Origin: Glutinoglossum americanum
Taxonomy: Eukaryota > Ascomycota > Geoglossomycetes > Geoglossales > Geoglossaceae
NCBI GenBank assembly: GCA_020080175.1
Contig: JAGHQL010000017.1
Location: forward strand, 124,001 to 188,000
Length of the DNA stretch: 64,000 nt
Reading direction: 5' to 3'
Each line of letters opens with the position of its first letter. The stretch's first letter is position 1. The notes under the pieces were generated by a model. The model searched no databases. It saw only the letters and a list, made by a program, of their open reading frames with translations, and was not told the origin of the DNA. A program made the translations under genes and the position numbers. Shown here one piece after another: positions 57,613 through 64,000 of the stretch.

Positions 57613-60600
57613 ATGGCCGCCGCACCTAGCGACTTTGAGGGAAGATCGCAGGAGGCCGACGGTGACTTTTTAAGTGAGGACGAGGACGCAGAACACGAAG
57701 ATGACCCTATTATGGATCAAATGATATTGGGTGAGGGTTTTTACGATATCAATCATGGGGCTGAAGTCTCAGACATGGACGCAGAGCATGATGAAGTTGA
57801 TGAGGAAGACGAAGAGGAGGACGATCACGAGCCAGTTGGGGCAGTCAAATTGCCTGATAATGATTCCGAAGAGGGTATAGATGATCAAGATGACGCCGAT
57901 TCGGTAGAGGTGGAGAGTAGCGAAGATAGTGACGACTCTGACAAGGACTCAAGTGATGCTGACTCCGATGTCGAGAGAGAATGGGAAGAGGCTAGTAATG
58001 AGCAGGAGGAAGAAGAGGCCGAGGCCGCAAACCCGAATCACTGCATGTATGTGAAACATTTCACGGTCTTCAACTTCGCGAGACTAACTTTAAAAACTAG
58101 ATTTTGCTATGAAGATGAGGAACATGACCCTAGCGAAGAATATGAGGAGTATCTAACATGCGCGGTTTGTGGAGATAATTGTGAGTTGCGGCTTAAAAGC
58201 TTATTGACCAGTCACTAACGGCCGCCCCTGCAGCCCATCGCCAATGCGCGCGAAATGCTAATGCGCTTAAATCTGATGAGGGTATGTTTCCACTCTGAGA
58301 ATTTCAAAGTTGTTTTTCCTTTCGGGCCGCTAATATCGTAATAAAAGATGCCCAACAATGGCGGTGTCCAAACTGTGTCGAAAATGCTCTCCAACCAGAC
58401 GCCGACCACGACCATGATACAGGATCCACATTGCGGCGACGCTCTTCAGCACAAATCACTAGAGACTTGCTCCCTTCGCAGAGAGGCAATTCTCGGCCCA
58501 ACTCCCACTCCGTCTTCAACCAGCTCATTGTTAACGATGACCCTATGGATGGATCTAGGCTGTTACGTAAACGGAAGGCGTCGGCGGATGAATTAGAAGC
58601 ACTATCGTTACCGTCGGCGGCAGCGGCAAGGAAGAGAAAGCGATTGGCATCGGTTTCCGATTCCGATTCAGACTCTAATGCATCGGTTTCCTCCCCTTTG
58701 GAAAACGAATTGGAGGATGAGGACGAGGACAACGATGAGGGAAACGAAGATGAAAATGAGGCAGAAAAGGAGGGAAATGAAGAAGACCGCGGAAACGACT
58801 TGGAGGCTACTACAGCCACTCGAAATATCAGCGGCTCTCCTCTACCCAGACCCAGACCTTCCCGACCTCGTCGCCCAAAACTTACCCAAAAAGGCCTCGT
58901 AACCATCCATAAGAAGATGCGGAATTCCTTCGTCCTATCTTTTCGCCTAAATAGCTCGAAGGTTGGGGGCATTTTGGCCCAACCACCAAAACCCAGGCGA
59001 CGACGCGGACCTGGGAGACCTCCAATCCAACCCGCCACAGCGACCGCCCCTTTTAGTTCCACATACACTTCAAACTACGCAACGCAATTCTACTCCTTTC
59101 ACGAGCGGGAGAATGACGAGCTAAAGTCGAAACCATACGGTGGCATCTTGTCGGAAGCAGACGCCGACACATCAAAAACATTTCCGCAAGCCGTCGATCG
59201 AGAACGTTTTGAAGATGCCAAACAACGGGCTGAGGAGGAGTGGAAGCAAAGAGCAGCTACCGCAAGTGGCGCTTCGGATGTTAATGGTGACAGCAACGAT
59301 TATAGTTCACACAAGGTCTCTGGCCCGGCCAGCAAGATCCAATGCATCAACTTCGGGGGGTATGAGATAGATACCTGGTATGCAGCACCGTACCCGGAGG
59401 AATACAGTCGAAACAGAGTCCTATATATCTGCGAATTTTGCCTGAAGTATATGAACTCGGAGTATGTGGCATGGCGGCACAAGGTAAGCATAATAGCTCC
59501 TTAGGACTACCTATAACGTCTAGTTGGGGTGGCTAATCCCATTCAGCTAAAATGCCCGGCGAAACACCCTCCGGGGGACGAAATCTATCGCGACGGCTCA
59601 GTATCTGTCTTTGAAGTCGATGGGCGGAAGAATCCTGTTTACTGCCAAAACCTTTGCCTGCTCGCAAAGCTCTTTCTGGGATCAAAGACTCTCTACTACG
59701 ACGTGGAACCCTTTCTCTTCTATGTCATGACAGAATATGACGAGCTAGGATGTCACTTCGTTGGATACTTTTCGAAGGAAAAGCGGCCAAGCAGCCAAAA
59801 CAACGTCTCTTGCATACTAACCCTACCGATACACCAACGCAAGGGCTACGGCAATCTTCTGATCGATTTCTCGTACCTTCTAACTAGAGTTGAGAAGAAG
59901 ACGGGTTCACCAGAGAAGCCATTGTCTGATATGGGTCTCGTTTCTTATAGAAACTATTGGCGCCTCGTTCTCTGCTATCATCTCAAGGACCAGAATAAAC
60001 CCTTGAGCGTCACCGGTTGGCCACACCCCATCAGCTCTGAAGATGTTTATCGTACTAACGAGATTATAGATATTTCCGACTCTACTGGTATGACGGCAGA
60101 CGACATCGTATCGGCTCTAGAGGGCTTACGTGCATTGGTGCGGGATCCGATTACTGGAGTGTATGCGCTACGTCTAGACTATGCATACTTTCGCTCCTAC
60201 ATAGCGAAGTGGCAAGCAAAGGGGTATATCCGCCTCAACCCCGAATGCTTAGTCTGGACGCCATACATCATGGGTCGCTCCAGTCTCTCGCAATTCAATC
60301 AAGCGCCTGCCCTCACGACTGTTGCCGCTCGAGAAGAGGAAGAGGATGTGGAGGCTGAAGATGGCGGCCAACTATCTGTGATTAAAATAAACGGCAATGG
60401 CAGCAAATCAGCGGGTTCGGGCACACCAATGCCCGATGGTACTCCGGGGGCAGAAATGGATATCGACTCTCCTGGCAACTCTCATACTAACAGTTTCCCC
60501 ACCCCATCTACCGAATTCGACAAGCAACTTACCTCCGAGCCTACCTCCTCAAAGACATTCCCGCCTACAACCCCTCTCCCCAATAGCACCCGCAAGATCT

Positions 60601-61169
60601 CCTCATTCTCCGATAACTCAAGATTCAAGTCCACCAACAACATCCTCAAGACTCCCTCTATTCCCCCAACCCGCTTCGAGATCTTCCCTCCCCTTCCCGG
60701 GACGCGCCGCCGCGCGGGCCGCCCTCCAACATCCGCCAGCCGCCGCACCGCGAGCTCTACACCCGTCCTACCGCGCAAAGAAACACGTCTCGTCGCCGCC
60801 GACTCGCCTAGTGGAAGTGGCGGGAAATCTCCCAGGTACATATCAACGTCTAAACCTGGGGGCAAGATTCCCTTGTCGGCACTTGGGAAGGTGCTGAGAC
60901 GCACAAGATCGAAGATGGCGGAGACGATGAGTGTTAGTGTAAGTGGGAACGAGGAGGACGGGGACGGTGGTGTTGAGCTGAGGACTGGCGGTGGTAGGAA
61001 TAATAGGAATAATAGTGGTGTTGGTAGCGCTGGTGGCTCGACTCCGGCTGTTGGTGATAACGCGGATGCGGATATGGATGCTGTCGCTATGATCTCGGAT
61101 GAGGGGCTGTCTGATGGACGCATGTTGCGTATGCAGAGCGAAACTACAACTGTTCATGCTGAGGATTAA
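57613..61169 (+). CDS. SAS3: MYST histone acetyltransferase with PHD finger (Sas3/KAT6 type)
   Basis: Exons: 57613-58046, 58101-58180, 58234-58281, 58348-59483, 59547-61169, giving 1106 residues. Start: the ATG at 57613 is the first in frame. N-terminal ~140 residues are strongly acidic (Asp/Glu/Ser). A PHD finger spans about 144-205; splicing restores [31 protein letters not shown] and [12 protein letters not shown] Ser/Asp/Glu linker and an AT-hook-like [10 protein letters not shown] follow. MYST domain: C2HC zinc finger C549/C552/H565/C569 (its intron falls inside the finger), Lys613 in SKTLYYDV, catalytic Cys655 in SCILTLP, acetyl-CoA loop QRKGYG at 663-668, and general base Glu689 in [10 protein letters not shown]. 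The tail is Ser/Pro/Thr-rich. Sas3 is the catalytic subunit of the NuA3 complex and acetylates histone H3 (K14/K23). PHD plus MYST order supports KAT6 over Esa1/KAT5, which has a chromodomain. Confidence 0.93.
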
Positions 61170-64000
61170 GGGCATTGTTTATTGTGTAACTTTAGATTTC
61201 CCCACCCCCTTTTTTTTTTATAATTCTCCCTCTCTCACCGGAAGTGCCTGAGCCTTCAACATCACATATCCACCGAAGAGCAAGCTGAGCTGTTTTTCTC
61301 TCCCTCTCCTCCTCTTCTTCCCCTTCCCCTTTAACTTTGTCAATTGTGAGGGTTCCCAGTCTAGAGGGAGGGGAAGGGAAGTTTATTACAGGTAGTCTTC
61401 CTTTTAATTGATGGGGGTGGGTGAGGAGGCCTTTTTTTTTTTTTTTTTCTTCTCAGTTCTTTTTCTATTTCTCTTTTTCCCCCTCTCTTTTTGTTTTTAA
61501 AAAAGTAGGATGAGGGACCACAAAACGGAGAGCGTGAGAAATCTAAAGCCAGTTAGGAATTTTACAACGGGGATGAGATGCACCAGTGAGCGGGTTGGGT
61601 CAGTGGGTGGGTGTGGGCACGGTGACGATGGCCGAGCAGTGTGTACATTGCGATCAGTGACACCCGTGACAATTCTCGGCCACAAGATCTACCCCCGCTG
61701 CACGATTCATTCCCCTTCCCCCCCTTTTTTTCCCTCTTCTTTTCATTTCCCAACCGACTATCGTACGATTCGAAATACAAGCCTTTTACGGGTTTCGGAC
61801 TAGTTTTTTTTCACATGGGGCTCAGACGAGAGCTGAGCTCGGTATGATATGTATAGGTTTGTTTATAGCGGACAAGCCGGCTATGGCTACGGCTAAGGTC
61901 AAATGTACGCTGAAAATTGATCTGGGGGCATGAAATTAGCCTGCTTGCCCGGCGGTGCATGCATGCATGGGCTTTCTTGATATTCATCGAGTGGATATGG
62001 TTTTGTTTGCTTTTTGTTTTGTTTTTTTTCTTAAATTGTTGGTCGGTAGCTGGTACTCTAGTTAAGGGAGTCCTATATGTCTATCGCCGTTAAGCTGTTC
62101 CTTTCGGGGTTTCTTTTGGATATTTCTTCGATTCTTTTGGTTCTCTCTTATTGCTCGGCTGGTGCTACCGATAGCGGGTGGTAATTAGAAACTCGTCCCT
62201 ATTTCCTATCCCTTCCTTCGCCATCTCCATACATCATCTACAGAAGGCCCGGAAAGTTTTTAACCTTAGTTGCCTCTCTTATTGTCAAGGTATTTAAATA
62301 ACCTGCACTTCACTTCGTGAACTCATCACATCGGCTATTTCGTGTATCGTTCGCATTGACGTGGCTGGCTCCCCTTTTCGGGGATTTTGAATAGAACCAA
62401 GGGTCTCGTGCACCACATAAATGGCTTTTGGGTTTGGGGTTGGTTAGGGGCGGAAGGGAGGGATTCTTGTTTTTGAAATCTTAGGACCAGCCCTTGCCCG
62501 CGATGATTCCCAATGCCCGATTTATTTATTGATTTTTCCTTGTCGCGCGTTGTTGTGTTGTTGCTGCCTTCGCAAGGCTGTTGCCTGGTTTTGGTACCCT
62601 AAGATGTAGAGAAGGTACGTCTCCCCGACGGATCACGTAAGTCAGCAGCGATGACAAAGGAGAAATAAGTTTCATGATATGCGCCGGGAGCCGAAGTACC
62701 GAAAAAAAAGAAATGGGGTAGGAAGAAGAAAATAAGAGAAAAAGCAGAATGAGCGCCATGGTTTCCGCTTATAGCACGGGGTCCTGTATCTTTTTTATTG
62801 TTTTTAAATTGATTCTTCCGTGGAGAGTGGGTTGGGCTGGTTCTCCTGATATCTACTTGCAGGTTGAAATAAACAGGCTCGTATGTGACGGCGGGCCGAT
62901 CGGTTAGGGCCATTATAGAGCACCTGTTGGGTGGGATGCTCCACCTGCGACGCGTTTAGTATGCCGCTTATGACGGCTAGTGCTGGTGCCATTGGACGGG
63001 TTATTTTGCTGTCAGCTTTAGAGAGCGCACTGACTGTGAGTTGCCAAAACAACATGACGGGGGGTTGGTCCTTTCCTCCGCGGCAGGCCTGTGTCGCAAC
63101 CAGTGGGAGCCAGTTTCCTGGGTGAGAGGCCAGATTCCGCCCCCAAAACCAAATAGTCTGAAAAGCCCTTATCCTATTTTGGTTTCGGCTAATGCTCCGA
63201 CCCTCAAAAAAAAAGAAAATACGTCCTCGGCTCTCTATGAAAATGCAGTCATGTATTAGTCTCATTCTGACGCCTCTGTCCGTGAGCAAGCGGAATGAGG
63301 GACAAGCGACGGAGAAACTCCCCGATGTTTTTCCGGGGTCGGCGAAAGGGTCGGTGAGGGCGATGTGATATATGTGGTGTGCAAGGAAGTTGACAAGAAA
63401 TCTCCGGCACGAGAGAGGTAATACTTTGTAGGTGTTGTAGAATACCGACAGTATAACACAGATAATATGGTTGTTAATCGTGGTGATGTTACACTTCGCG
63501 TCCGAGACAACTTTGATGGCTACACTAGTGAGAAACTGAAGATAGATAGATATATGTAGGTCAGCGACCTCTAACTGTCGTCTTGGCTGCTTGTACCTGA
63601 TATGGTTGCAACCCATGAGGAGGAATCAATTGGAAGTTATCACCGATGCGCTTCTGCAACTGACGTACGAGTTTGGCGTCTTCTTGTGCTCGCGGACTTC
63701 GCCTCCAGACAATAAGAGGAGATATCGGCAGCGTTCGGCATATACAACGCGCAGGATATGTAGGGGCTGCCGAGCTACCTTGCCTTGCATCGGCATAATA
63801 AAAAGGAGTTTCCATGCATATGTGAGCTTGCTGCACAATTAAGCTTCGTTTGTTTGCGACAAGACGCAGGCGAATAGACCAACTTTAGACGGCCTGGAGT
63901 CCGAATTCAGACAGACTTCCGGATCGAACTGCCAGGTTGAGCTGTTGATGTTGTGGAGATGGGCTAGACCGGAGCGGCGACCTCGTCTCGACTATCCATG
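61170..64000. other. Terminal 2.8-kb region, no convincing gene
   Basis: The first ~300 bp are the MYST 3' region, with T-rich tracts near 61210 and 61430. A TGCATGCATGCA palindrome lies near 61950. A minus-strand ATG-started frame of 270 codons (63616-62804) has biased content, including a phenylalanine run from T-rich sequence, and looks accidental. A possible coding stretch on the minus strand at 63836-63561 cannot be judged at the window edge. Confidence 0.4.

Overview
The window reads as a filamentous ascomycete nuclear contig (Pezizomycotina). Introns are short, mostly 50-90 bp, with GT..AG ends and CTRAY-like branch sites. Complex I subunit NUO51 is nuclear-encoded, and many genes have clear relatives in Aspergillus and Neurospora. 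The genus cannot be fixed from sequence alone. No rRNA, tRNA, CRISPR array, prophage or intact transposon was found.

Layout. 0-10.4 kb is gene-dense: the 3' part of a Rid1-like GTPase-binding protein, an ornithine cyclodeaminase family enzyme, ERG27-like 3-keto-steroid reductase (minus), ribosomal protein eL8, and NUO51. From 10.4 to 22.3 kb there is an 11.9-kb stretch with no supportable protein gene. It is rich in microsatellites, homopolymer runs and two strong inverted repeats, and it lies upstream of a four-finger C2H2 regulator (22.3-23.8 kb). The i-AAA protease YME1 follows (25.2-27.9 kb), then a 3.8-kb gap. 31.8-47.2 kb holds the nuclear-basket protein MLP1/TPR (minus), TFIIE-beta (divergent from MLP1), RIB3 (minus), COQ3, a beta-carbonic anhydrase (minus) and a secreted acid phosphatase. 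47.9-54 kb holds an unrecognised acidic protein and a SAPS-domain phosphatase subunit (both minus), and the ESCRT-III protein VPS60. 54-57.6 kb is sparse, with one short zinc-finger gene. 57.6-61.2 kb is a PHD-MYST histone acetyltransferase (Sas3/KAT6 type). The last 2.8 kb has no convincing gene.

There is no metabolic cluster and no defence island: most genes are unrelated housekeeping functions (mitochondrion, sterols, riboflavin, transcription, nuclear pore, ESCRT). Gene models were spliced by hand. Junctions were chosen to keep frame and restore family motifs, and exon sums are whole codons in every complete model. The best material for a second look is non-coding: the long tract before the C2H2 gene, a perfect 14-bp hairpin at 17473-17506, a tetraloop-capped hairpin inside intron 1 of the eL8 gene, and a frame-preserving, stop-free intron in MLP1.
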